Shown in pieces: positions 16,836-24,337 of a DNA stretch of 35,039 bases. The position numbers and the translations under genes are program-made. The notes under the pieces are model-generated. The model searched no databases and was not told the DNA's origin. It was given only the letters and a program-made list of their open reading frames with translations. The stretch is from an uncultured Lentisphaerota bacterium. Lineage in GTDB: Bacteria > Verrucomicrobiota > Kiritimatiellia > CAIQIC01. The first letter of the stretch is position 1; every line of letters begins with the position of its first letter. The DNA is taken from assembly GCA_903871765.1 (NCBI GenBank), contig CAIQIC010000192.1, positions 1 through 35,039 on the forward strand, given 5' to 3'.

Positions 16836-18422
16836 TCATGGGCTCGGGGCCACTTTTTTCCCGGCGGACAGCGGGCGCCGCGGCGTGAGGGGATTGGGGC
16901 CGCGCGCCCAGGCGAGGGCGAGGTGGGTCAGCAACTCGGTCTTCATCTGCTCGCGCACGCCGGCATAACGCTCGTCGGCGTACAGGTTCTGCCACTCGTG
17001 GGGATCGTCCTGCAAGTTATACAATTCGCCTTTCACCAACCCGGCTTGCGCCGCGGGGCCGTCCAGCCGGCCGGGCACAAACAGGATCAGCTTCCAATCC
17101 GGTTTGCGCCACATGTACGCCGGCGCCAGCCGCGGGCCGCCCCCCTGAAACTCGCTGAAGCTGCCCGCGCGCCGCCGTTCACCCAACAGATCCAAGCCGG
17201 GCAGCCCCGGGGGCACGAGCTGGCCCGCCGCCTGCGCCAGCGTCGGAACCAGGTCAATGAGCCCCGCCGGCCGTTCGTCCAGCGTGCCGCGCTTGGCCTG
17301 GGGGATCACCGTACCGGCCAGCAGGAGGGGGACGCGGACGCTGCTTTCATAGAGGCAGTATTTGCTGAAGCGGAAGTTGCGCTCGCCCAGCATCTCGCCG
17401 TGATCGGAGGTGAACACGATCAGGGCGTTGTCGAGCCGGCCCAGCTTCTGCAGCTTGTCCAGCACCTGGCCGAAATAGGCGTCCAGCCACGAACAATTGG
17501 CGTAATACCGCAAGGTAGTGCGGCGACGCTCCAGCGGCGTCATCTTTTCCCACGCGGCGCGCCACTCCCGGTAGCGCGTGCCGGCCGACGGGTCGGCTTC
17601 GTAGGCGGTTAGGTGCGTGTCCGGCTCATCATGCCAAGGCGGCTGGGCAATATCCGGGATGGTGTTGATGTCGTACAGATCCTCAAACTCCTTGGGCACG
17701 TTGAAACCGGCATGCGGCTTGATAAAGGAGAGATACAAAAACAGCGGGCGCTTCGGATCGACGCCCTGATTGAGGAACTTCAAGCACTGTTCAGCAAACC
17801 AGCCGTCGCGGTGATTGCGCGCGGGCACCTTGGAGACGCAACCGATGTAACCCAGGATGCCCTCTTCGCCGGGACCAAAGGACTTGACCTCGTCGTTGTA
17901 TTCCTTAAGTCCTTGGGGATTCTCCTCGCTCATCGTAATGGCGCCGGCTTCGTAGTTGACGCTCTTGCGCGGCTCGTCGATGGCGCGGATCTCAAAGCCG
18001 CGCGTCGTCGGAATAGGCTGACGCCAGTGTGTCTTGCCGAAGCCGGCGGTCTGATAGCCGGCCCGCCGCAGGATCTCCGGCAGCGGCGTCGCCGGCAGTT
18101 GATCGTCCGACAGGCTGTCGCCATTGGTGAGTACCTTCATCTGGGACGGGTACAGCCCGAGCATCAGCGCATAGCGGCTGGGGACGCACATCGGCGCCTG
18201 GCACACCGCCTGGCGGAAAAGAATCCCCTGCCGGGCCAGCCGGTCGAGGTTCGGCGTCTTGATTGCCGGGTTGAGCACGCCGAGGGCATCCCAGCGTTGC
18301 TGATCGGTCATCAGGAAGATGATGTTCGGCGGCCGGGCCGCCGCCTGCGCCGACGCGCGCAGGCCGCCCAAAACGTTCGTTAGTGCAACGGCGGCAGCCA
18401 GGTAATAGAAATATCGTGTCAT
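16836..18422 (-). CDS. Sulfatase, family S1, Cys-type
   Basis: 528 residues from the ATG at 18422, which opens a signal peptide (MTRYFYYLAAAVALTNVLGG). It hydrolyses sulfate esters. The N-terminal metal-binding strand PPNIIFLMTDQQRWD is followed by the activation motif CVPSR, where C79 is the residue converted to formylglycine by a separate generating enzyme not present here. Further hallmarks are GYQTAGFGKTHW, FIKPHAGFNVP, and the IVFTSDHGEMLGE metal-binding segment. The C-terminal part has the usual DWKLILFVPG and LYNLQDDPHEWQNL subdomain. The sequence points to a polysaccharide sulfatase rather than a known small-molecule enzyme, but the sulfate position cannot be told. The next gene starts 44 nt downstream, so the two are almost certainly cotranscribed. 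Confidence 0.95.
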   Translation of the reverse strand: MTRYFYYLAAAVALTNVLGGLRASAQAAARPPNIIFLMTDQQRWDALGVLNPAIKTPNLDRLARQGILFRQAVCQAPMCVPSRYALMLGLYPSQMKVLTNGDSLSDDQLPATPLPEILRRAGYQTAGFGKTHWRQPIPTTRGFEIRAIDEPRKSVNYEAGAITMSEENPQGLKEYNDEVKSFGPGEEGILGYIGCVSKVPARNHRDGWFAEQCLKFLNQGVDPKRPLFLYLSFIKPHAGFNVPKEFEDLYDINTIPDIAQPPWHDEPDTHLTAYEADPSAGTRYREWRAAWEKMTPLERRRTTLRYYANCSWLDAYFGQVLDKLQKLGRLDNALIVFTSDHGEMLGERNFRFSKYCLYESSVRVPLLLAGTVIPQAKRGTLDERPAGLIDLVPTLAQAAGQLVPPGLPGLDLLGERRRAGSFSEFQGGGPRLAPAYMWRKPDWKLILFVPGRLDGPAAQAGLVKGELYNLQDDPHEWQNLYADERYAGVREQMKTELLTHLALAWARGPNPLTPRRPLSAGKKVAPSP

Positions 18423-18455
18423 GGCGTCTTCTCGATGAGGTTTTACAGAGTTAAC

Positions 18456-18534
18456 GGCCACGACGGAGCGTGGCCCTCCAAGAATACAGACATCAGCCTG
18501 TTAGAATAACTGGAGGGACGCGCTCCGTGCGTCC
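18456..18534. repeat. Inverted pair of GC-rich palindromic elements
   Basis: The gap between the GH9-like stop and the sulfatase start contains two facing copies of one element (18456-18480 and 18511-18534). CGGAGCGxxxCCCTCC on the left matches GGAGGGACGCGCTCCG on the right as its reverse complement at 13 of 16 positions. Each copy also folds alone: GGCCACG/CGTGGCC (18456-18475) and GGACGC/GCGTCC (18516-18534). This resembles repetitive extragenic palindrome pairs. No T-tract follows. Confidence 0.7.
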
Positions 18535-18597
18535 GCAGATCATGTTCATAAACCTCTCATGACTGCTGGTTCCCGTCAACTGCACGGTTCCGCGCGC

Positions 18598-20379
18598 TCA
18601 ATCCGCCACTGTCGCCGCGAGGGCCAGGGCCAGCCAGGCCGAATGCGGAATCCACTGCTCACACCAGCGCCAGCTCCATTCGCCCCGGCCGCCGTACGGC
18701 GCCGGCAGGAAGGCGATGTCCCGCTCGTCGTCCACGCCGGACGTGATCCCGTTGCAGATTCCGCCCGCCGGGTTGAGCGTGCCCGCCTCGTAATCCACCG
18801 GATTGTTCCGCCCCTGCCCCTGCACCATGCACATATCGAACGGATTCAAGCCCAGGATCCAGTTGAGCTGATTCGCCGCATACGTCCGCAGCTCCGCCGC
18901 CAGCTCCGGCGGGGCGAGCGGCCGGCCCAGCAGTGCCGCGGCGGCCAGGGACGCCAGCCGGGAGTTTTCGCCCGCCCACCAGTAGCCTGTCTCGTTGCGG
19001 TGCGGATAGAAAAATGTGCCGCGCTTACCGCCGTCAACATCCCTGGCGTACTGCCGGGCATAGCCAAAGGGGTTGGCCACTTCCCCGGTGATCTTCAGTT
19101 CAAACCGCAGGGAGGCGAGCACCGCCTGTGCGGCGGCGGCCTTGCGCCCGGCCTCGGTCTCGAACTGCAGATAGCGGACCAGCGCCACCACGGGCAGGCC
19201 GGCTTCGACAATATGGGCGAACGGCCGCGCCCCCTGGTCGTCCGACCGCCACCACCCCGCGTAGTGTTCGTCCTTGGTGATGCGTCGCGCCAGCGCTGCC
19301 GCGCGCGCCCGGGCGGCCTGCAGATACACCGTGTTCGTTGTGGCGCCGTACAATTCGGTGGCGGCGAGCAACGCGCAGTAATCGTCCAGGATGTTCTCCC
19401 GGTGGTCGTCGGCGTATTCCAGGTTGTGGACGCGCAGGTGCTCAAAGCCCTTCTCCGCCGCCGCGAGGTATTGCGCAGCCGTGAAATCGCCGTTCCGCTT
19501 GATGGTGCTGACGCGGGCCAGGGCCGCGATGGCCAGGCCGCCGCCTTCGCGGAACGCCGCCTGGATATCGCCATGCTTGACATGCTCCAGCCCCACGTAA
19601 CGGCAGATCTCCCGCTGCGCGGGATCGCCGGTGCAGCCGTCAAAGACCGAGATGTAAAAATAGCCGGCCGGATCCTGCATCCGCATCAGAAAATCGGCGC
19701 CGTACACGGCTTCCTCCCGCAACAGGGGCAGCAGGCCCTTCAAGCGTTGGGCCCTGGTCCGCGCCAACCGCTCCGCCGCCTCCAGAAACGACCAGACGCA
19801 AAAGGGCGTCTGCTGCGCAGGCAGGTAGTTGACCTCCGTGAGGCAGCTCAAATACTTCGACACGTCGCCGGAGGCGTCGTACCAACCGCCGTGGACGTCC
19901 ACGCGCGGCCGGCCGGGCTCGCCGAAGAAGGGCACGGCGCAATCGGCCTTGTCGTAAACGCCGGAACAACGCCGGACCCGGAAATAATAGATCAGGTCGG
20001 CGAGGCTGGCCTTTGGCAGCACGTGCTCGCCGAGCGTGAAACGCTCCGAGTACACATCCTGCACCTGGATCCGGTACGTGCCGGGCTGGACCAGCGCCGA
20101 AAAGTCGCCCTGGTGGTAGAACCGCCCCTGCCAGCCCGCCACCGCGCCGACCCGCTCCAGCGCCCCCGTAAAGACGGCGCGCCCGGCGTCGTCGAGCACC
20201 TGGAACTGCGCGAGGGCCACCTCGCCGGTGCTCTGCACCACAAAACGCTTGCTCCCCCGGACATCGTAGCCCAAGTGGTTGACCAGGATCTGGCAAGGCG
20301 CAGCGCCCAGGGCGACACAACACCCGGAGACCAAGCCCAGCATCGCAACGGCAGCCAAACGCACCCTGCTTCTCGTCAT
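18598..20379 (-). CDS. GH9-like glycoside hydrolase with N-terminal Ig-like domain
   Basis: 593 residues. The N-terminus (MTRSRVRLAAVAMLGLVSGC) is a signal sequence with a possible lipobox ending in Cys20, so it may be a lipoprotein; cleavage near ALGA is the alternative. An Ig-like domain at about 28-120 starts with ILVNHLGYDVRGSKRFVVQS, typical of the cellulase N-terminal domain. The (alpha/alpha)6 catalytic region carries VHGGWYDASGDVSKYLS, the variant of the GH9 DAGD motif with the catalytic Asp pair, a late WILGLNPFDMCMVQGQGRNNP motif, and a GEWSWRWCEQWIPHSAW segment holding candidate acid residues. The family contains endo-glucanases and exo-glycosidases; the substrate here is unknown. 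First gene of the minus-strand block, with the sulfatase 175 nt downstream. Confidence 0.88.
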   Translation of the reverse strand: MTRSRVRLAAVAMLGLVSGCCVALGAAPCQILVNHLGYDVRGSKRFVVQSTGEVALAQFQVLDDAGRAVFTGALERVGAVAGWQGRFYHQGDFSALVQPGTYRIQVQDVYSERFTLGEHVLPKASLADLIYYFRVRRCSGVYDKADCAVPFFGEPGRPRVDVHGGWYDASGDVSKYLSCLTEVNYLPAQQTPFCVWSFLEAAERLARTRAQRLKGLLPLLREEAVYGADFLMRMQDPAGYFYISVFDGCTGDPAQREICRYVGLEHVKHGDIQAAFREGGGLAIAALARVSTIKRNGDFTAAQYLAAAEKGFEHLRVHNLEYADDHRENILDDYCALLAATELYGATTNTVYLQAARARAAALARRITKDEHYAGWWRSDDQGARPFAHIVEAGLPVVALVRYLQFETEAGRKAAAAQAVLASLRFELKITGEVANPFGYARQYARDVDGGKRGTFFYPHRNETGYWWAGENSRLASLAAAALLGRPLAPPELAAELRTYAANQLNWILGLNPFDMCMVQGQGRNNPVDYEAGTLNPAGGICNGITSGVDDERDIAFLPAPYGGRGEWSWRWCEQWIPHSAWLALALAATVAD

Positions 20380-20994
20380 AACATGCTCTCTCGTCGCCCG
20401 GTCACTTCTCCGCGGGACAACCCGCGCGCCTATTTCGCGCCTAAACGCGAGCGCATGCTACCACAGAGCCCCCATCGCGTCAGCCGGCCATTTCACCGCC
20501 CGGCCTGACAGACAACCACGGCACTTGCGACTGGAACCGAGCAATAGATTGGAAAATAATGGTCTCGCGCAAAGCCGCCAAGTCGCCAAGAGGTATTTCG
20601 CATGTTCGCCCTCTGCATCTTCACGCGACGATTTGACAAGACCACCGCTTCTTCGGAGCGGAACGTGTCAACGTTCCAGCCGCGCCATCCGCCGTCGCCT
20701 GGATTTCTCCTGCTTTCTTTCGCGTGCCTTAGCGTGCTTCGCGGGCAATTTCTGCGCTACTGCTGGACTTCTCCATCACTTGGCAGGACAGAGAAGAAGC
20801 TCTGAAAGCGAAGAACATTGAGGAAACTGCCCGCGAAACACGCTAATCAACGCGAAGCGGAAGCGGCGAAAACCGCTCTTCATTTTTGCTGTCTTGCGCC
20901 CTGCCATAGCATCCGGCGACCGGCCACCCCGACTGTGTGGTCATTTTTTTCCGCCGACCGCTAAAAAACAAACAGCTTGCCCCTTATCGAAAGC
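20380..20994. other. 615-nt intergenic region at the left edge of the defence island
   Basis: Divergent gap between the GH9-like gene and the restriction genes. I see no real gene; the short open frames lack recognisable products. Near the GH9-like start there is a perfect hairpin, CGCGGG/CCCGCG with a 4-nt loop (20411-20426). At about 20567-20590 there is a GCAAAGCCGCCAAG-type tract of the kind dispersed in intergenic DNA of such genomes. An inverted repeat with 35-nt arms is listed separately. The restriction operon promoter begins at 20995. Confidence 0.6.
20718..20857. repeat. Inverted repeat with 35-nt arms at the island edge
   Basis: The left arm (20718-20752, core AGCGTGCTTCGCGGGCA) and the right arm (20823-20857, core TGCCCGCGAAACACGCT) are reverse complements at most positions, with a few mismatches concentrated at the outer third. 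About 70 nt separate them. No transposase is present, so this is either a dispersed palindromic repeat or a miniature element remnant. Confidence 0.65.
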
Positions 20995-21022
20995 TTGACG
21001 CCCCGCCCATCCCTGCAATAAT
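20995..21022 (+). promoter_or_regulatory. Sigma70-type promoter for the restriction-modification operon
   Basis: TTGACG (20995-21000) and AATAAT (21017-21022) are separated by 16 nt; each matches the consensus at five of six. The expected start falls near 21029. A GCCAT/ATGGC dyad with a 4-nt gap (21026-21039) overlaps that start and could be an operator. No controller gene is present. Confidence 0.6.
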
Positions 21023-21028
21023 CCCGCC

Positions 21029-21067
21029 ATGTTCATGGCAGTACAGGTGATGATGACGGAGCAATAA
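21029..21067 (+). CDS. Possible 12-codon leader peptide before the restriction gene
   Basis: ATG at 21029 opens a 12-codon frame (MFMAVQVMMTEQ) whose TAA stop at 21065-21067 overlaps the AAGGA ribosome binding site of the restriction gene (21066-21070). Its ATG lies where transcription is predicted to begin, so it could be read as a leaderless message and couple translation to the next gene. There is no ribosome binding site and no known homologue, so this is weakly supported. Confidence 0.25.
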   Translation: MFMAVQVMMTEQ

Positions 21068-21075
21068 GGAACGGA

Positions 21076-21729
21076 ATGAAGCCCACACTCACGGTTGCGA
21101 AAATTGTCCATGAGGCGAAAGACTTTGCGCTGTGCGAATCACGGCACCGCGAGCGCAGTTTATTCGGAGTGACGGATGGCAAGGCGGTCGGCACCTACTT
21201 GGAGCACAAGTTCCAAGACCATCTCCAGGCGAAATACACGTATGTGAAGGGTTCGTCGGCCAAGGGCATCGACTTCCCGAAGCTCGACCTCGACATCAAG
21301 GTCACCAGCATCCGGCAACCACAGTCTTCTTGCCCGTTCAAGTCCGCGCGGCAGAAGGTATATGGTCTTGGATACGCCCTGCTGGTGTTCGTCTATGACA
21401 AGAAGGACGACCGGAAAACCCGCACGGCGACGCTCGCTATCAACCACGTCGTGTTTGTCGAGGCCCGGCGCACGGCGGACTTCCAGACAACGACCGGCAT
21501 CCTTAAGATCTTGGATAACGCGGGCAACGCCGATGATCTCGTGGCCTTTATGTCGGAGCGTTTTCTCCCGCTGGAAGATATTCAGGCCCGCCAACTCGCC
21601 GAGGAAATCCTCAAAAACAGACCCGCGCTCGGATACCTCACGATCTCGAATGCTCTTCAGTGGCGGCTGCAGTATAGCCGCGTGATCGAGCAGGCGGGTA
21701 AAGTGGACGGCGTCAACCAGGTGGTCTGA
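21076..21729 (+). CDS. Type II restriction endonuclease, PD-(D/E)XK-like
   Basis: 217 residues. The ATG is set by AAGGA five bases upstream. It likely cuts unmethylated DNA at the site protected by the overlapping methyltransferase. A possible active site of the PD-(D/E)XK type is visible: a helix with YLEHKFQDHL (E43), then GIDFP (D66) and LDLDIKVTS, giving D73-I-K75. The following run (IRQPQSSCPFKSARQK, then YGLGYALLVFVYDKKDD) and the C-terminal YLTISNALQWRLQYSR look like a conserved restriction-enzyme family, but I cannot name the recognition sequence. Its TGA overlaps the methyltransferase ATG by one base, the classic arrangement of a two-gene restriction-modification unit with the nuclease first. 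GC content is intermediate between the carbohydrate genes and the next two genes. Confidence 0.82.
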   Translation: MKPTLTVAKIVHEAKDFALCESRHRERSLFGVTDGKAVGTYLEHKFQDHLQAKYTYVKGSSAKGIDFPKLDLDIKVTSIRQPQSSCPFKSARQKVYGLGYALLVFVYDKKDDRKTRTATLAINHVVFVEARRTADFQTTTGILKILDNAGNADDLVAFMSERFLPLEDIQARQLAEEILKNRPALGYLTISNALQWRLQYSRVIEQAGKVDGVNQVV

Positions 21730-23291
21730 TGATAGCAACCAACAAAATCGAGTTCGGGGACTTTCAGACGCCCTTGGAGCTCGCCCGTGAAATTGCCACC
21801 TTTCTGCGGGACAGCGGCGAGGCCCCCGATACGATTATCGAACCGACCTGCGGCCGGGGCAGTTTCGTTGAGGCGGCCATAGCGGCATTTCCGCGGGCCA
21901 AAGCCATCCTCGGATTCGATATCAATCCCATCTACGTGCAGGAGGTCGCAGACACGGTGCGCCGGCACGGCGGGCCGAAACTTCATTTTGAATGCCGTAA
22001 TTTCTTCCAGATCGATTGGGTAGAGTTCTTTGCAACTGTGACGGGAACTGTTTTGGTCATCGGCAATCCCCCGTGGGTGACGAATTCCGTCCTGGGCGCA
22101 ATGGGGAGCGACAATCTCCCCGAAAAGACGAATTTTCAAGGCCGCAACGGGTTTGCATCTAAGACGGGTAAGGCCAATTTCGACATCTCGGAGTGGATGC
22201 TCATCCGGCTTGCGGAAGCTTTGCATCGTCGTGCGGGCTGCGTGGCGATGCTCTGCAAGACCTCCACCGCGCGCAAGACACTGCGGCATGCGTGGCTGAA
22301 CCGGCTGAATATCGGACGCTGTTCGCTCCACACGATTGATGCCCAGACGCATTTTGGCGCAGCCGTTGACGCCTGCCTCCTCATCATGCATACGGGCATG
22401 CTGGAATCCGCCGCCACCGCCTGCGTCTATCGTAACCTCTCCTTCAACAACAAGGTGTCAACCCTCGGTCTGGCGGGCAAGGAATTGGTCGCCGACATCG
22501 ACGAATACATGCGGCTCCGGGATATTGACGGCATTCCGTACTACACCTGGCGCTCTGGCGTTAAGCATGATGCGGCGGGCGTCATGGAGTTCAAACGCGA
22601 CCATGAACACTTTACCAATGGACGGGACGAAGCCTGCCTGCTGGAGGCGACCTATCTCTATCCGCTCTTGAAGTCCTCGGACGTCGCCAATCGTCGCCTT
22701 ACCCCCGACCGGTATGTTCTGTTGACGCAGAAGAAGCCCTCGGACGACACCGCTCAGATTCGGACCGTGGCGCCGAAGACGTGGGCGTACCTGTCGGAAC
22801 ACGCCGCAGCCTTGGACCAGCGACGGAGCATCATCTACACCAAGCGCGCCCGGTTTTCGATTTTTGGCGTTGGCGATTACACCTTTGCGCCCTGGAAGGT
22901 GGCGGTATCCGGCCTGTATAAGAATTGCCATTTCGAGGTCATCGGCAAGCATCGCGGAAAGCCCACCGTGCTGGACGACACCTGCTACTTTGTTCCGTGC
23001 GCCTCTGAAGATGAAGCCCGTTTTATTTGCGAGCTGCTGAATTCGGACGTCAGCCAACGGTTCCTCCGGTCGCTCATTTTCTTCGACTCTAAACGGCCCA
23101 TCACGATCGATGTCCTGAACCGAATTGACTTCAAACGGCTGGCGGAACACGTAAACCGAACGGCCGAAGCCCGCCGCTTCCTCGTCCATGCGGCCGATTT
23201 GGAAGACAAACAGCCGCTGCTGGTCTTCGAGAAGAAGGCCGCGTATGGCGCCAAAACCGGCCTCAAACGACGCCGGTCGCGCCAGCACTGA
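21729..23291 (+). CDS. DNA adenine-N6 methyltransferase of the restriction system
   Basis: 520 residues. It transfers methyl from S-adenosylmethionine to adenine N6 in the target sequence, protecting host DNA. Motifs: FQTPLELA near the N-terminus (motif X position), IEPTCGRGSF (38-46, the AdoMet-binding motif I), GFDIN with D64 (motif II), and IGNPPW (NPPW at 113-116, catalytic motif IV). The order X-I-IV followed by a long C-terminal part of about 350 residues fits a gamma-class type II enzyme with its target recognition region at the C-terminus. Translation is probably coupled to the restriction gene, since the sequence TGATG shares one base between stop and start. No specificity subunit or controller gene is nearby. 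Confidence 0.9.
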   Translation: MIATNKIEFGDFQTPLELAREIATFLRDSGEAPDTIIEPTCGRGSFVEAAIAAFPRAKAILGFDINPIYVQEVADTVRRHGGPKLHFECRNFFQIDWVEFFATVTGTVLVIGNPPWVTNSVLGAMGSDNLPEKTNFQGRNGFASKTGKANFDISEWMLIRLAEALHRRAGCVAMLCKTSTARKTLRHAWLNRLNIGRCSLHTIDAQTHFGAAVDACLLIMHTGMLESAATACVYRNLSFNNKVSTLGLAGKELVADIDEYMRLRDIDGIPYYTWRSGVKHDAAGVMEFKRDHEHFTNGRDEACLLEATYLYPLLKSSDVANRRLTPDRYVLLTQKKPSDDTAQIRTVAPKTWAYLSEHAAALDQRRSIIYTKRARFSIFGVGDYTFAPWKVAVSGLYKNCHFEVIGKHRGKPTVLDDTCYFVPCASEDEARFICELLNSDVSQRFLRSLIFFDSKRPITIDVLNRIDFKRLAEHVNRTAEARRFLVHAADLEDKQPLLVFEKKAAYGAKTGLKRRRSRQH

Positions 23292-23692
23292 ATCCGGCTG
23301 GTTGCGCCGGGCGATTCTTGCCCCCAGCCATCCGATAGCGCAGCAAACCTAGCCGATTTCCAACACCCTCAGCTTCTTGATCTTTCCACGGTTTTCCCTC
23401 TTGCTGTCAGCCCAGCTTCCGGTATCATATTCCGCGTTGCGCATAAAATGTGGATCGGGGTTGGTTCGCGCACATGCAGCGGATGATGAGGGCGTGAAGA
23501 TGCGGCAGGATCTGGGACAGCAGGCAGCGTACACCGGCCGGGAGCCGAAGCCCGGTTTGAGGCATAGCAGCCCTCTGCCAATATTCCCATATGCCTCAGC
23601 TTTCCTCAAAAACCCCTTTTTTCGACATTTATTTGAGTCATATTAGCGCCGACGGGAATTTTCGCCGCAACATGTTTGAGGAATAATACCTG
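23292..23692. other. 401-nt intergenic region between the methyltransferase and nuclease-like genes
   Basis: No convincing gene is seen. A hairpin CCGGC/GCCGG with a 7-nt loop (23294-23310) starts right after the methyltransferase stop and may end that operon, though no T-tract follows. Base composition falls towards the right, where T-rich runs lie at about 23595-23640. The nuclease promoter probably lies there, but no good -35/-10 pair could be placed. A minus-strand open frame at 23349-23609 has no recognisable product. Confidence 0.55.
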
Positions 23693-24313
23693 TTGAACGA
23701 AGAAAGATTACAACTCATGTCAACAAATGTGAAGAATACATACCCAGAGCCGAAGGAAGCGCTTTATCGTATTCAACGCGCACTTGCTGGTCATGTGAGC
23801 TATCTCGCAGCATGTGAAACGAACAAGACATTTAGCGAATATATTCTTTATGAGCCAATCCTTCGCATCTTGATGATGCGCGGATTCTCCGTGCAGTGTG
23901 AATACATATGTCCTGGCATAGCCAAGAGAGGTCGTCGTGGCGACTACAAGAAACTCGATTTTGAGGCCAACAGGCGAAGGGTGAGATTTGCGATGGAGGT
24001 GAAATGGCCTCGGGATGGAAAGCGCGTCCTTGACGCGCGAAAGGATCACAAGAAGTTGGTTGCCTTCAAGAGACGGTACACGTCGGCGCAAACCTTTCTA
24101 TGCCTCTTTGGCAGATACGATCACTTGAAACGAATAGAAATAGTGCCTAATCAATTCGTCGAATATTTGGACCCAATTTATGCCCTCTTTCGACGTACAC
24201 AATTTGGATGCCGGATCTTCGAGTTAAAAACGCCCAACATCCGCCTGAGCTCGTACGGATCGTCCGTCACGCCGCCTACGGGGCAGGTGGCGCGCCGGCC
24301 GCCCGCCGGCTAG
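23693..24313 (+). CDS. Small PD-(D/E)XK nuclease-like protein
   Basis: 206 residues if read from the TTG at 23693, which has a GAGGA ten bases upstream; the ATG at 23717 (198 residues) has a weaker site. A restriction-nuclease-like core is visible: helix EYILYEPILRILMMRGF with E54, then GDYKKLDFEA with D89, then RFAMEVKWPR with E102-V-K104. The D, x12, E-x-K arrangement fits a PD-(D/E)XK active site. Basic runs (KRGRRGDYKK and RKDHKKLVAFKRR) could bind DNA. The known family is not recognised. One 60-nt block in this gene counts 40% GC, against 63% in a nearby fucosidase block. The last 20 or so codons turn abruptly GC-rich and run through an attC-like structure, ending at a TAG inside it. A helicase gene begins 24 nt later. 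Confidence 0.7.
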   Translation: MNEERLQLMSTNVKNTYPEPKEALYRIQRALAGHVSYLAACETNKTFSEYILYEPILRILMMRGFSVQCEYICPGIAKRGRRGDYKKLDFEANRRRVRFAMEVKWPRDGKRVLDARKDHKKLVAFKRRYTSAQTFLCLFGRYDHLKRIEIVPNQFVEYLDPIYALFRRTQFGCRIFELKTPNIRLSSYGSSVTPPTGQVARRPPAG

Positions 24314-24327
24314 GAGGGGCGTTGGGT
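24232..24327 (+). mobile_element. Integron attC-like recombination site
   Basis: The outer pair GCCCAAC (24232-24238, fits RYYYAAC) and GTTGGGT (24321-24327, fits GTTRRRY) are complementary with one G-T wobble. The inner pair CCTGAGC (24244-24250) and GCTAGG (24309-24314) is complementary except for one unpaired G, the place of the extrahelical base in attC sites. The two spacers are 5 and 6 nt. Three smaller GC hairpins (24255-24267, 24271-24291, 24294-24310) fill the centre. Total length is 96 nt. The predicted G/TT recombination point (24321/24322) lies 16 nt before the helicase ATG, the usual place for a cassette gene to begin. No integrase or second attC was seen. Confidence 0.55.
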
Positions 24328-24337
24328 CTGATGATAA

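Noticed and set aside
11776-20508. Long plus-strand open frames at 11776-13053, 13192-14943 and 18559-20508
   Set aside because: Same antisense shadow effect. The opposite strand carries the toroid, fusion and GH9-like genes with strong motif support.
23349-23609. Minus-strand 86-codon frame with an RNAEYD segment, briefly considered an lpxK fragment
   Set aside because: Only a few residues fit and the following glycine-rich nucleotide-binding motif is missing.
23692-23698. GTTGAAC just at the nuclease TTG start as a second attC or attI core site
   Set aside because: It fits GTTRRRY, but no RYYYAAC partner or L-type boxes lie upstream within 150 nt, so it is likely chance.
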